From positions 1 to 64,000 of the forward strand of contig JAVBPC010000024.1 in NCBI GenBank assembly GCA_031549905.1: a stretch of DNA of 64,000 nt. Direction: 5' to 3'. The notes beneath the pieces were generated by a model that was not told the DNA's origin, did no database searches, and saw nothing but the letters and a program-made list of their open reading frames with translations. This document shows positions 8,337 to 16,817 of the stretch, piece by piece. Each line of letters begins with the position of its first letter. Position 1 is the stretch's first letter. The stretch is from Avichristensenella sp031549905. Its GTDB lineage: Bacteria; Bacillota; Clostridia; Christensenellales; Aristaeellaceae. A program made the translations under genes and the position numbers.

Positions 8337-8734
8337 TGCTTAGCCTCCTTTTGTTTTGTTTGCATGTATTCGTGCAGGGCTTGCGCCACAAGTTTCGATT
8401 GGGCTACAGCCTCCACCACGATCCTGGCTCCCTTGACCACATCCCCTGAGGCAAATATCCCTTCCCGGGCGGTATGGCCGCTTTCATCCGCTACCACAAG
8501 CCCCCACTCGTTGATAGAGATGCCGGTGGCGGTGGAAACGATGTGGTTTTTCGGCCCTTGGCTGGCAGCGATCTTGTTTGTACGGGAGTAACAGGTCGAC
8601 CCGCACACGCCTTTAGACAAGCGAAGCACTGCCTGGAGGTTCATCATTTCGCCGGTGACAGCTTGAACGGATGGGTATTCTTTGGCAAGCAGACGCAGAA
8701 ATCTGCCTGCATCTTCTTTACGTGAAGCTTTCAT
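8333..8734 (-). CDS. Chimeric ORF: class III FBPase N-terminus joined to the C-terminus of an FAD oxidoreductase
   Basis: 133 residues. Residues about 8-42 (FLRLLAKEYPSVQAVTGEMM, NLQAVLRLSKG) look like the start of class III fructose-1,6-bisphosphatase, which normally continues with TEHFVSDLHGE. Here the sequence instead goes to a short linker and then NEWGLVVADESGHTAREGIF, ASGDVVKGARIVVEAVAQSK, the NAD(P)H/FAD-binding tail of glutamate-synthase-small-subunit-like oxidoreductases. Neither parent would be functional alone. Yet GGAGG precedes the ATG at 8734 with ideal spacing, and its stop overlaps the garD start. It is either fusion debris kept because translation into garD depends on it, or a small protein with a new role. 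A TTG at 8737 is an alternative start. Confidence 0.7.
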   Translation of the reverse strand: MKASRKEDAGRFLRLLAKEYPSVQAVTGEMMNLQAVLRLSKGVCGSTCYSRTNKIAASQGPKNHIVSTATGISINEWGLVVADESGHTAREGIFASGDVVKGARIVVEAVAQSKLVAQALHEYMQTKQKEAKQ

Positions 8735-8761
8735 CAATGGCCTCCTTCCAATAATACCCCC

Positions 8762-9124
8762 TCAGGCTTTTTCTATATTCTTGGTCACGATCACATCGCT
8801 GCCAAGGTCCAAAATGTTTTTAATCACCACATCGCCAATGTGCACCGGTGCGATGAGCGCTTGCCGGTTGATCTCATTCATTGCATCAAAGATGCGCGCC
8901 TTGGGGATGGCGTTTGTCAGCCGCACACTGGCCAGCGGAAGAGCGCCGCCTTTAACCCGCACACTGGTGGCGATGGTGCGCCGGGGGTCCGTAAGCTCCT
9001 GGATCACATAGGTTTTGCCTTTGGGGCACAGGCTGCCTATGACGCGCTGCACCTGAGCGCCTTCGCATTCGGCTTCGATTTCGCAGCCATTGGGGCAGAT
9101 GATGCAGGTAAAGGTACGCTTCAT
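8762..9124 (-). CDS. DUF1667 protein, cysteine-rich partner of the oxidoreductase pair
   Basis: 120 residues. A four-cysteine N-terminal segment (CIICPNGCEIE then SLCPKGKTYV) can bind a metal or Fe-S cluster; the remainder follows the DUF1667 pattern (DPRRTIATSVRV, VIVTKNIEKA). In Bacillota, DUF1667 genes typically come third after a GlpA-like and an FAD oxidoreductase gene, exactly as here, and are thought to be electron-transfer subunits of that complex. The ATG at 9124 overlaps the upstream stop (ATGA); three extra residues upstream are possible but would need an earlier start without a ribosome site. Confidence 0.85.
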   Translation of the reverse strand: MKRTFTCIICPNGCEIEAECEGAQVQRVIGSLCPKGKTYVIQELTDPRRTIATSVRVKGGALPLASVRLTNAIPKARIFDAMNEINRQALIAPVHIGDVVIKNILDLGSDVIVTKNIEKA

Positions 9125-10356
9125 TCCACGCACACCTCCAGATCAGCGGCATCGGTCAGTTTAGCCGCCTTAATGGGCAGTTGAATCATTTCGGCGGGCA
9201 GGGCTTTGCGCATTTTCTTGCGCAGCACCTCACAGCCATCCTGTCTAACCACAATGCTTACGGTATCAAGCGGCTGGCGCACCCTGAGGGATAAGATAAA
9301 ATCACGGGTGCCGCTGATGCGCTGGGGGATCACATGGCCTACATTGTTTCCAGCCTTGACCGTTAGACCGCAAGCAGGAAGGCTGCCGGTAAGCAGATAT
9401 TCCGCTGCGCTGTCGGCCAGAGCCTCGGCTTCCAGGGATACAAAATCCACCAGGTCATGTACATGCAGCACATTGCCCGCAGCAAAGATGCCGGGCACTT
9501 GCGTCTGGCAGTACTCATCCACAAAAGCGCCACGGGTACGGGAATCCAGCTCGATCCCAGCAGCCAGGGAAAGCTCGTTTTCGGGAACCAAGCCAACGGA
9601 AAGGATCAGCGTATCGCAAGAAATCTCTTCCTCTGTGCCGGGAATGGGGCGGAAGCGCTCATCGCACTTCGCTACCACCACGCTTGTCAGCCGTTCCCTG
9701 CCCCGGATGTCAACTACGGTATGGCTCAGGTGCAGTGGAATATCATAGTCGTTCAGACACTGTTCAATGTTGCGGGGCAGGCCGCTGGGATAGGGCTGCA
9801 CCTCGTACACGCCCTTCACGTGAGCGCCTTCCAATGTCATGCGGCGGGCCATGATCAGGCCGATGTCGCCGCTGCCCAGAATAACCGCCTCATGCCCCAC
9901 CATGATGTTTTGCAGATTAATATAGCTCTGTGCCAAACCAGCGGTGTATACACCCGCAGGCCGGGTGCCGGGGGTTGCCAGCGCGCCGCGGGTACGTTCC
10001 CGGCAGCCCATGGCAAGCAGCACGGCCTGCGCCTTGATCTGCACAAGACCGTGTTCACGGCTGGCAGCGGTAACGGTTTTATCGGCGGTGATATCCAGCA
10101 CCGTACAATCGGTGATGCATTCGATGCCGGCTTCCATGACCTTATCGATGAAGCGCTGGGCATATTCCGGGCCGGATAGGGATTCTGTAAAGCGCGTCAG
10201 GCCAAAGCCGTCGTGGATGCATTGGCGCAGGATGCCCCCCATCAGTTTTTCGCGTTCAAGGATCAAGATATCGTTAACGCCCTTTTCCTTCAAGCGCAAG
10301 GCTGCTGCAAGGCCTGCCGGGCCACCGCCTACGATGACTGCTTGCTTTTGCATCAT
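9121..10356 (-). CDS. NAD(P)/FAD-dependent oxidoreductase (pyridine nucleotide-disulfide type)
   Basis: 411 residues with an N-terminal FAD-binding GGGPAGLAAALRLKEKG, a second nucleotide-binding GSGDIGLIMARRM near residue 165, and the C-terminal FAD motif GIFAAGNVLHVHDLVD. No CxxxxC redox disulfide is visible, which fits the family found between GlpA-like and DUF1667 genes rather than thioredoxin reductases. It probably passes electrons from the GlpA-like dehydrogenase to NAD(P) or a quinone acceptor. Start and stop overlap its neighbours by four bases on both sides, so the three genes are translated as a unit. The substrate of the complex is not evident; glycerol 3-phosphate or a 2-hydroxy acid are candidates. 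Confidence 0.85.
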   Translation of the reverse strand: MMQKQAVIVGGGPAGLAAALRLKEKGVNDILILEREKLMGGILRQCIHDGFGLTRFTESLSGPEYAQRFIDKVMEAGIECITDCTVLDITADKTVTAASREHGLVQIKAQAVLLAMGCRERTRGALATPGTRPAGVYTAGLAQSYINLQNIMVGHEAVILGSGDIGLIMARRMTLEGAHVKGVYEVQPYPSGLPRNIEQCLNDYDIPLHLSHTVVDIRGRERLTSVVVAKCDERFRPIPGTEEEISCDTLILSVGLVPENELSLAAGIELDSRTRGAFVDEYCQTQVPGIFAAGNVLHVHDLVDFVSLEAEALADSAAEYLLTGSLPACGLTVKAGNNVGHVIPQRISGTRDFILSLRVRQPLDTVSIVVRQDGCEVLRKKMRKALPAEMIQLPIKAAKLTDAADLEVCVE

Positions 10357-11819
10357 GCCTGTTCGCCTCCTTTGACGCAGCCAGTAAACATGGCAGATTC
10401 GCCATTTGTGAGCCGAACATCGGCAACGGCCTTGTTCAGTTCTTCACGGATCATAGCGGTGATGCGGGTTTCGCAATAGCCGCCCTGGCAGCGGCCCATG
10501 CTGGCCCGGGTGCGCACCTTAATCCCGTTCACCGTACAAACGCCCAAAGGATTATGGATGGCGGCGATGATCTCGGCCCTGGTAATTGTCTCGCAGCGAC
10601 ATACGATCTCGCCGTAAGCAGGGTCCCTGCTTATCAGCCGCGCTTGTTCCTCGCGGCTGGCCCCGTGGAAACGTTCGATCCCCTTCCGAATGGGGTCAAA
10701 ATCAGGATTCACCGTCAGTTCCGCATGCTGCTTGATCAGTCTTACCACCCGGCGGGCAATGGGCAGGGCGCTGGTAAGGCCGGGGCTTTCGATGCCTACC
10801 AGGTTGATCACACCGGGCACATCCTCCTTGCACTTGATCAGGAAATCCTGAATTTCGCCGGTGTCAGGATCGATGCGCTTGGGGCGCGCTCCCGCAAAGG
10901 TGCGAATGTAATACTCCCGCTTCATATGCTTGAACATGCGCTCACCGCTTTCCTGTAAGCCGTTCATGCCTGATTGGGATACGCTGTAGTCCTCGCCGTC
11001 TTCTGCGGTAAAGCTGTTGGGGCCCACCAGGACGTTGCCATCGATGGTGGGGGTAGCATGGGTGTCAAAGGTATTGTGCTCGGTAGGCGCAGGGTACACG
11101 GGGATATTTGCAAATGCGCCGGCTTTTTTATCAAGTACAAAGTATTCGCCCTTCACCGGAAGGATCACATGCCCGGGAATGCCCAGCAAATCGCTGATTT
11201 TCGCGCTGTTAAGCCCCGCGCTGTTGATCACCCAGCGGCAGGTGAAATCGCCCTTGCTGGTGTGAAGTACATGGCCGCCGTCAGGCAGATGATCTGCGCC
11301 TGTGACCTCGGTGTACAGGTGATATTTTGCACCGTTGTGTACGGCGTTCTCAGCCAAGGCGATCGTGTAGATGAAGGGATCCAGGATGCCGCTGGAGGGG
11401 CAGAAGATGGCAAAATTGCCGCCTGCGGAGGGATCAATCTCGTCCATGCGGGCCCGGTCGATCAGTTCCATGCCCGGCACGCCGTTGGCTTTGCCCCGTT
11501 CGATCATGGTGAAAAGCCGCCCTTTGTGTTCCTCGGTAAAACCTACGATCAGTTTGCCGGTGCGCTTAAAGGGCACATCCAGCTCCCGGGCCACCGTGTC
11601 AAACTCGGCGTTGCCTTCCACTGCGCACTGGGCCTTGAGGCTGCCGGTTTTATAAAGGAAACCGGCATGCAGCATGCCTGTGTTGCGGCCGCTGGTGTGG
11701 GTGCATACGTCGCTCTCTTTTTCAAGCACGGCTATGGACAGCTTATAGCGGCTCAGCTCTCTTGCTATGGCGCTGCCCACCACGCCGCCGCCGATAATAA
11801 TGATGTCATAATTCCGCAT
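10353..11819 (-). CDS. GlpA/LhgO-like FAD oxidoreductase with C-terminal BFD-type [2Fe-2S] domain
   Basis: 488 residues: a DAO-type FAD domain from residue 4 (IIIIGGGVVGSAIARELSRY), substrate-domain motifs such as GRNTGMLHAGFLY, and a C-terminal BFD-like domain with Cys ligands in VCRCETIT and GRCQGGYC. This is the architecture of the anaerobic glycerol-3-phosphate dehydrogenase-like proteins and of some 2-hydroxyacid oxidases. I start it at the ATG of MRNYDIII (11819) because AGGAG is 8 bases upstream; an upstream ATG at 11825 is too close to that site. It opens the minus-strand operon that ends with garD, suggesting its substrate belongs to aldarate or glycerate metabolism, which is inference. 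Confidence 0.85.
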   Translation of the reverse strand: MRNYDIIIIGGGVVGSAIARELSRYKLSIAVLEKESDVCTHTSGRNTGMLHAGFLYKTGSLKAQCAVEGNAEFDTVARELDVPFKRTGKLIVGFTEEHKGRLFTMIERGKANGVPGMELIDRARMDEIDPSAGGNFAIFCPSSGILDPFIYTIALAENAVHNGAKYHLYTEVTGADHLPDGGHVLHTSKGDFTCRWVINSAGLNSAKISDLLGIPGHVILPVKGEYFVLDKKAGAFANIPVYPAPTEHNTFDTHATPTIDGNVLVGPNSFTAEDGEDYSVSQSGMNGLQESGERMFKHMKREYYIRTFAGARPKRIDPDTGEIQDFLIKCKEDVPGVINLVGIESPGLTSALPIARRVVRLIKQHAELTVNPDFDPIRKGIERFHGASREEQARLISRDPAYGEIVCRCETITRAEIIAAIHNPLGVCTVNGIKVRTRASMGRCQGGYCETRITAMIREELNKAVADVRLTNGESAMFTGCVKGGEQA

Positions 11820-11873
11820 AGGCATTGCTCCTTTTCCGCCTTGGAGAGGTTGCATTTTGGTTATGTTTGTTTT

Positions 11874-11902
11874 ATCATACAGGCATACAAAACCATTGTC
11901 AA
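11874..11902 (-). promoter_or_regulatory. Sigma-70-type promoter of the oxidoreductase-garD operon
   Basis: On the minus strand TTGACA (11897-11902) and TATGAT (11874-11879) are separated by exactly 17 bases. This operon therefore appears to use the housekeeping sigma factor, unlike the two tct operons. Confidence 0.8.
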
Positions 11903-11912
11903 TTTCGTATAA

Positions 11913-11928
11913 CTAACAGATATATTAG
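11913..11928. promoter_or_regulatory. Candidate LysR-type operator in the divergent intergenic region
   Basis: CTAACAGATATATTAG contains CTAA and TTAG arms separated by 8 bases, in AT-rich DNA between the divergent promoter and the LysR gene. It lies about ten bases upstream of the -35 box of the oxidoreductase operon, where an activator of this class would bind. Confidence 0.45.
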
Positions 11929-11954
11929 CGCAACCAATGTTCGAAAGGAAGCTT

Positions 11955-12875
11955 ATGGATCTGCACTTGATCGAAAACATCGTGTGTATCGCTGATGAAA
12001 AGAGCATCACCCGGGCGGCTGAAAAACGTTTTGTAACCCAGAGCGCCCTCAACCAGCAGCTGCAAAAGCTGGAGGATGAGCTGGGTACGCCGCTGTTCAT
12101 CCGTGCCCGCAGCAACTGGCAACCCACAGAGGCGGGGGAAGCCTATCTGGACGCCGCCCGGCGGATGCTGCTGCTGAAGAAGGATACCTATGCCCGCATT
12201 TCTGATTATGCAGAAAAAAACAACCGCCGCCTGGTGGTTGGGCTGATCCCGGAGCGGGGCATCGAAATGTTTACGGCAGTGTACCCGGCGTTTCACCGCG
12301 CCTTTCCCCACATGCAGGTGGAGCCGGCGGAATGCCACGTAACAGCCATGCAGAAGATGATTACCGCAGGGCAGTTGGATCTGGGCCTGGCCACGCTGAC
12401 AAAGGGACAGCAGGATGAAAACCTTTACCATGTGATGGCGGAGGAAGAGATACTACTGGCCGTGCCCGCCAGCCATGCACTTGCGGCAGGCGGCAGTGCT
12501 GACTGGCGCTTCGCGCCGGTGACTGATCTGCACCGTTATGCCCAAGAACCCTTTGTGAGTATCTACCAGCGCTCTACGTTATATGGCCTGACGGCGCCGC
12601 TCTTTGCAGAGGCGGGGTTTAGTCCCCGCGTGCTGTTTTCCACTGCCAGCAGCCTGAGCAAGTATCAAATTGTATCTTTGGGACTGGGCTGTGCCCTGCT
12701 GCCGGCTGTATACGCGGCGGCGGACGGCAGCGTGGTCTATTTCCGTCTGCCTCAGCGGCCCACATGGCAAATCACCCTATGCAGCCGGAAAGATGGCTTT
12801 CTGGGAAAGGCGGAACAAGCCTACCTGGCGCTGTGCCGAGATTACTGGTGTAACGGAAGAAGCGATTTTCCTTAA
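11955..12875 (+). CDS. LysR-family transcriptional regulator
   Basis: 306 residues. The N-terminal winged HTH (SITRAAEKRFVTQSALNQQL, LEDELGTPLFIR) is typical of LysR proteins, followed by a periplasmic-binding-protein-like effector domain from about residue 90 (RLVVGLIPERGIEMF). The start at 11955 has AAGGA five bases upstream. It is transcribed away from the oxidoreductase-garD operon, the usual arrangement for a LysR regulator controlling its divergent neighbour; the effector is likely an aldarate or a breakdown product, by analogy. Its stop overlaps the stop of the convergent activator gene by a few bases. Confidence 0.9.
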   Translation: MDLHLIENIVCIADEKSITRAAEKRFVTQSALNQQLQKLEDELGTPLFIRARSNWQPTEAGEAYLDAARRMLLLKKDTYARISDYAEKNNRRLVVGLIPERGIEMFTAVYPAFHRAFPHMQVEPAECHVTAMQKMITAGQLDLGLATLTKGQQDENLYHVMAEEEILLAVPASHALAAGGSADWRFAPVTDLHRYAQEPFVSIYQRSTLYGLTAPLFAEAGFSPRVLFSTASSLSKYQIVSLGLGCALLPAVYAAADGSVVYFRLPQRPTWQITLCSRKDGFLGKAEQAYLALCRDYWCNGRSDFP

Positions 12876-14785
12876 TCCAATCCCAGCTCCTTGCACTTAC
12901 GCCACAGCGTAGTTTTGCTGATGCCCAGTATTTCGGCCGCTTCCTTACGGCTGGAAGCGCGGGAGAGCACCTCCAGGATCTGCCGCTTCTGCAGGTTGCT
13001 CAGCGTGGGGTCCTCGCTTTCTTGCAAGGCAACGGGCTTTGTGATCCTTGGTTCAATAGACAGCACGGCAGCAATGTCAAGGGATGTGATGATGTCGTTT
13101 TCACACAAAACGGCCAACTGCTCGCTGACGTTTCGGCTCTCGCGAATGTTGCCGGGCCAGCTGTATTCCATGATGCGACTGGCGGCTTCGGGCGACAGGG
13201 TGATCTGCCCTTTGCCGAATTTGCGGGCATAGTAGGTTAGATAATGCTGCATGATCAGCGCCATATCCCCATCCCGGCTGCGCAGAGGCGGCACCTGCAC
13301 GCTGAGCACTTTTAAGCGGTAATACAGATCCTCGCGAAACTTGCCCTGCTGTATCATATCCAGCAGGTCGCGGTTGGTGGCACAGATGACGCGCACATTC
13401 ACCGAAATGACACGGTTTGCGCCAATACGGCGCACCTCCCGCTCCTGGATCACGCGCAACAGGCGGCTTTGCAGAGGCAGTGGGATCTCGCTGACCTCAT
13501 CCAGAAAAATGGTGCCCTCATGGGCCGCTTCAAACAAACCGGGCTTGCCTGTTTTGCTGGCGCCGGTAAAGGCGCCGCTTTCATAGCCAAACAGCTCGCT
13601 TTCCATCAGGTTTTCAGGGATGGCCGCGCAGTTGACAGCCACAAAGGGACCTGTGGCGCGCTCACTCTCATTGTGAATGGATTGTGCAAACAGCTCCTTG
13701 CCGGTGCCGGTTTCGCCCATTAACAGAATGTTGCTATCCACATGGGCAAAACGCCGTGCCTGGTGTATCGCTGTGCAGATGGCAGTGCTTTCGCCCAAAA
13801 TATCGTTAAAATAGTACCGGGCCAGGTGACCGTTGACCCTAAGCTTGTCCCGCAGGCGGTTTTCAGCGTTGGTAATGGCCTGCTCGGCCTGGAAGGTGAC
13901 CAAGGTACCCTGCCGCTGGCCGTCGTGGGTCATGGGGATGCTGTTCAGCACGCAGTTGGTACCGTTGATGCGCACGATTTCATTGGTATAGCTTTGATTG
14001 CTGGACAGGATGGCGCTGAGCCGGCCTTCCGGCAGCGCCAGGTGCACGGGCTGATTGATGCAGTCCTGTGCCTTGCGACCCAGCAGCTGGGCTGCGGCAG
14101 GGTTGAAGGTGCGGATCATGTTATCCTTATCCACAGCGATGATGCCCTCCAGCACGTGATCAACCACGCCGCGAAAGATCATGCTGTTCTGCCGCTCCAC
14201 CTGGGAAACGTTGGCGCAGCGCTTGGCCTCCGTGATGGCCAGGAACACCGATTCCACCGACGAATAGATCAGCCCCGCGGGGATGCCGTGCTCCTCGCAG
14301 TAGTGGCAGGTGTTGTGCCCCGCCAGGATTAGCTTGCAGCCGTCGGCAACCGCCCGTTCCATGCCGTCGATCAGGTCGCGGATGTTGACGCTGGTGGTGG
14401 TATACGCCTTGACGGGCACGGAAAATTGCTGCTGCATGAAATGTACACCGCGGATGGTGTTGACAGTGCCCACCACGCCCACGGACTTTTCACCGTGGCG
14501 TTCAAAGGCTTTCACGATAGAAGTGGCAATATCGCTGCTGGTCACAGGGATCTCTACCACCGGAACGAGAAAGTTGCGTTCCTTGAGGCTGGCCGCGGTG
14601 CCGCCGCGGCTGACGATCACATCGGCGTTATAGTGGCGCGATACGATCACATCCGGCTGAATCTCGCAATCCACAGTATAGCGCAGATCCGGGCTTTTGC
14701 CGAATATCTTTTCATGCAGCGACCAGGCCTCATGCACCACTTTGGCCATGACGGGGTCGGGCATCACAAAGGCGATGTGGGTCAT
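12872..14785 (-). CDS. Sigma-54-dependent activator with PrpR-type sensor, PAS, AAA+ and Fis domains
   Basis: 637 residues. Residues about 1-180 form a PrpR_N-like sensor; a PAS domain (about 195-300) follows; the AAA+ domain holds Walker A GETGTGKELFA, the sigma-54 contact loop GAFTGA (near residue 403) and Walker B GTIFLDEVSEI; the C-terminus is a Fis-type HTH (RKEAAEILGISKTTLWRK). It opens promoters held by sigma-54. The ATG at 14785 has GAGG 8 bases upstream; a GTG three codons earlier is inside that site. A palindrome overlapping its own -35 box matches palindromes between the divergent tct promoters, arguing that it controls itself and the tct operons. Confidence 0.93.
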   Translation of the reverse strand: MTHIAFVMPDPVMAKVVHEAWSLHEKIFGKSPDLRYTVDCEIQPDVIVSRHYNADVIVSRGGTAASLKERNFLVPVVEIPVTSSDIATSIVKAFERHGEKSVGVVGTVNTIRGVHFMQQQFSVPVKAYTTTSVNIRDLIDGMERAVADGCKLILAGHNTCHYCEEHGIPAGLIYSSVESVFLAITEAKRCANVSQVERQNSMIFRGVVDHVLEGIIAVDKDNMIRTFNPAAAQLLGRKAQDCINQPVHLALPEGRLSAILSSNQSYTNEIVRINGTNCVLNSIPMTHDGQRQGTLVTFQAEQAITNAENRLRDKLRVNGHLARYYFNDILGESTAICTAIHQARRFAHVDSNILLMGETGTGKELFAQSIHNESERATGPFVAVNCAAIPENLMESELFGYESGAFTGASKTGKPGLFEAAHEGTIFLDEVSEIPLPLQSRLLRVIQEREVRRIGANRVISVNVRVICATNRDLLDMIQQGKFREDLYYRLKVLSVQVPPLRSRDGDMALIMQHYLTYYARKFGKGQITLSPEAASRIMEYSWPGNIRESRNVSEQLAVLCENDIITSLDIAAVLSIEPRITKPVALQESEDPTLSNLQKRQILEVLSRASSRKEAAEILGISKTTLWRKCKELGLD

Positions 14786-14808
14786 AGTCAGCACCTCGAT
14801 TCGGTTCC

Positions 14809-14846
14809 ATTATATCAAGGACTTGCGGAGGGTTTCAAGTTGAAAC
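14809..14846 (-). promoter_or_regulatory. Promoter of the sigma-54 activator with overlapping operator
   Basis: On the minus strand TTGAAA (14833-14838) and TATAAT (14809-14814) lie 18 bases apart. The -35 box sits inside GTTTCAAGTTGAAAC (14832-14846), a perfect palindrome of 7-bp arms around one base. Binding there would block transcription, so negative autoregulation is likely. The same half-sites occur at 18093-18151. Confidence 0.65.
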
Positions 14847-14898
14847 TGCGTCAAAAAGGAAAGCAAAGGTTTTTTCCTTAAGGCAACCCCGCTAAAAA

Positions 14899-15402
14899 TC
14901 ACATGGCCGTGTAGGTTTTTATGATGTCCTCCATGACTTGGCGCACTTCATCCGTCAGCTTCTCAGCAAAAAAGACGAAGCCAAATTCGTGGGAGGCGGT
15001 CCAGGTGTAGGCGGTCAGATAGGCGCCGTCCTCGTCGGTTTCAGTGTAAATGATGAAGGGAATGCCCTTCACAGCAAAAAGGGACATATCCGGAAAATAC
15101 TCCCGCCAGTCACTCACATATCCTTCAAATTCCGTAACCGTAACTTCGGTGGCAGAACGGCTTTCTTCATCGAAGGCACGGATTTCCACCCACATGTCGA
15201 TGGACTTGTCCTGCGCATGCGCGTCAATGCCGTACACTACGCCGGCTTCCACATACTCCTGGGTGAGTTCTGTTGCTTCATAACCCCAACCGTCCGGCAG
15301 CGTAATAGCGAAGCCATAATCATCAAATGTAACGGTTTGCGCCATTGCGGTGGCGGAAAAGAGCATTGCCAAGGCCAGCAAAAGAACAAAGAGCTTTTTC
15401 AT
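14899..15402 (-). CDS. Secreted hypothetical protein
   Basis: 167 residues with a clear Sec signal peptide (MKKLFVLLLALAMLFSATAM, cut after AMA). The mature part is acidic and contains a PsbP-like or lipoprotein-like beta pattern: FAITLPDGWGYE near the start and FVFFAEKLTDEVRQVMEDII near the end, resembling small proteins that carry a GWxxE-type beta sheet. I cannot assign a function. The start at 15402 is chosen because the signal peptide begins there and GGTGG precedes it; a start 12 bases earlier is also open. It lies between the exported UxuA-like gene and the activator gene, same strand. Confidence 0.75.
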   Translation of the reverse strand: MKKLFVLLLALAMLFSATAMAQTVTFDDYGFAITLPDGWGYEATELTQEYVEAGVVYGIDAHAQDKSIDMWVEIRAFDEESRSATEVTVTEFEGYVSDWREYFPDMSLFAVKGIPFIIYTETDEDGAYLTAYTWTASHEFGFVFFAEKLTDEVRQVMEDIIKTYTAM

Positions 15403-15442
15403 TTTCGGCACCACCCTTCAAAAATGCTTGATTCCTCAACAA

Positions 15443-15484
15443 GGATACCACGCTTGGCATTCACCTTGCGTGGTATCCTTTTTT
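15443..15484 (+). terminator. Strong hairpin between the UxuA-like and hypothetical genes
   Basis: GGATACCACGC pairs perfectly with GCGTGGTATCC across a 13-base loop. A T-run follows only on the plus strand, although both neighbouring genes are on the minus strand; for minus-strand transcripts the 3' flank TTGTTGAG is a poor U-tract. It may be a terminator against antisense transcription, or an mRNA-stabilising stem for the upstream gene. Confidence 0.6.
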
Positions 15485-15535
15485 GCTTTGGTAAATCCCT
15501 AGTAAACCCATCCAATACGGTTGCTTGTATCGGAA

Positions 15536-16654
15536 TTACTTGGCCGCGTACATCTCATAGCCGACCTGGGCACGGGCGGCATAGATCAGGCCCATGATCC
15601 AGGCATCGTCGACGGTCTTGCTAATAACGGAATGGTCACAGTGGGTGGGGCCATCAAAACCGTTGGCGATCAGGGTCTTCATGATCGCGAACATGTCGCC
15701 GTAGCCATCCATGGCCATGGTTTCCTCGAAATACCCGGTATAGTCGGGGTTGAGAGGACCGCTTACGTTGCGGAAGTGGAGGTTGAGCACCTTGCCGTTC
15801 TTGGCAAACTCAGCGATATCTCCAAGGAAATCATCGCTGAACAGGAGGCCGCCTTCCAGCCAGCAGCCGGTGCAAAGCTTCATGCCAAGGTAGGGGCTGT
15901 CGTTCGCAATGGCGAACGCCCTGCGGTAGTCATCAGCGGTGATGATCAGGCTGCCGATGCCATCCAGATAGGGCACGGGGGGATCATTGGGGTGAAGTGC
16001 CATCTTCACATCATATTGTTCGCAGGTGGGGAGCACGGCATCGATAAAGTACTCAAAGGTCTCCCACATTTCTTCACGGGAGTAGACACGGTCAGCCTTG
16101 TTCGGCTTGGCCATGATAACGGCCAGATCGGAAGCGCTGGTGTTGGCGCCGCGAACCATCTTGGGAACATCGCCGGAGCGGGAGATGCCGAAGGGCTGCC
16201 AGGCGATGGCGCACAGATGGATATCCAGCGCGCTGAGATCCATGACGAACTTCTTGAATCTTTCGATCTCGGAATCACGGGTTTCATAGGCCAGATGGAT
16301 ATCCGTGTCCTTTTGCAGCTTGTTGTTGGTGGCGAGCAGAATCTCAAAGCCGCCATTGGGGAAGTTGCGAATCCGATCAACAAGCGCCTGCATGGCTTCG
16401 AAATCCTCAAGCTCCTCATTCGTGAATGAAAGCTCGCAGCCGGTATAGCCCATCTGCTTATAGAGCGTCAGATCCTCATCGGTGGTCTTGGAGCTGGCAC
16501 CAAATGCCATTTTGGGGTTCGCGACGGGGCTGGTTTTCCAGGTGCTCAGGGGAACCGCGGATACGATCGTATGAACGAGGGTGCCTTCCGCCAACGCGGC
16601 AACGCTTGCCAGCATCATGATGGCAGCCAATACCAGAGCTACTAACTTCTTCAT
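15536..16654 (-). CDS. Exported mannonate-dehydratase (UxuA)-like TIM-barrel protein
   Basis: 372 residues. A Sec signal peptide (MKKLVALVLAAIMMLASVAA, cut after ALA) precedes a TIM barrel whose motifs follow UxuA: ALHPNDPPVP, CTGCWLEGG, LHFRNV, GDMFAIMKTL and GFDGPTHCDHS, including the Cys/His/Asp positions that hold the metal in D-mannonate dehydratase. UxuA is normally cytoplasmic, so export is odd. Start at 16654 has AAGGAG 7 bases upstream. It lies just downstream of tctC on the same strand, beyond a long palindrome, so it may share the sigma-54 transcript. It could dehydrate a sugar acid before uptake or have become a binding protein; neither can be decided from sequence. Confidence 0.78.
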   Translation of the reverse strand: MKKLVALVLAAIMMLASVAALAEGTLVHTIVSAVPLSTWKTSPVANPKMAFGASSKTTDEDLTLYKQMGYTGCELSFTNEELEDFEAMQALVDRIRNFPNGGFEILLATNNKLQKDTDIHLAYETRDSEIERFKKFVMDLSALDIHLCAIAWQPFGISRSGDVPKMVRGANTSASDLAVIMAKPNKADRVYSREEMWETFEYFIDAVLPTCEQYDVKMALHPNDPPVPYLDGIGSLIITADDYRRAFAIANDSPYLGMKLCTGCWLEGGLLFSDDFLGDIAEFAKNGKVLNLHFRNVSGPLNPDYTGYFEETMAMDGYGDMFAIMKTLIANGFDGPTHCDHSVISKTVDDAWIMGLIYAARAQVGYEMYAAK

Positions 16655-16817
16655 GTTTCTACTCCTTTTGCCGTTGCTTTTGTTTTTTAGCCGGGTCATC
16701 CAGGTATACCTTCAGGGGGCCGACATGGCCTGAGTGTGTGTTGATCAGCAGCACCCCTCCTTTGCCAGCAAGTCCTTATGATATAAACAGACAATTGGAA
16801 ACCATGGTAAAGTTGCT

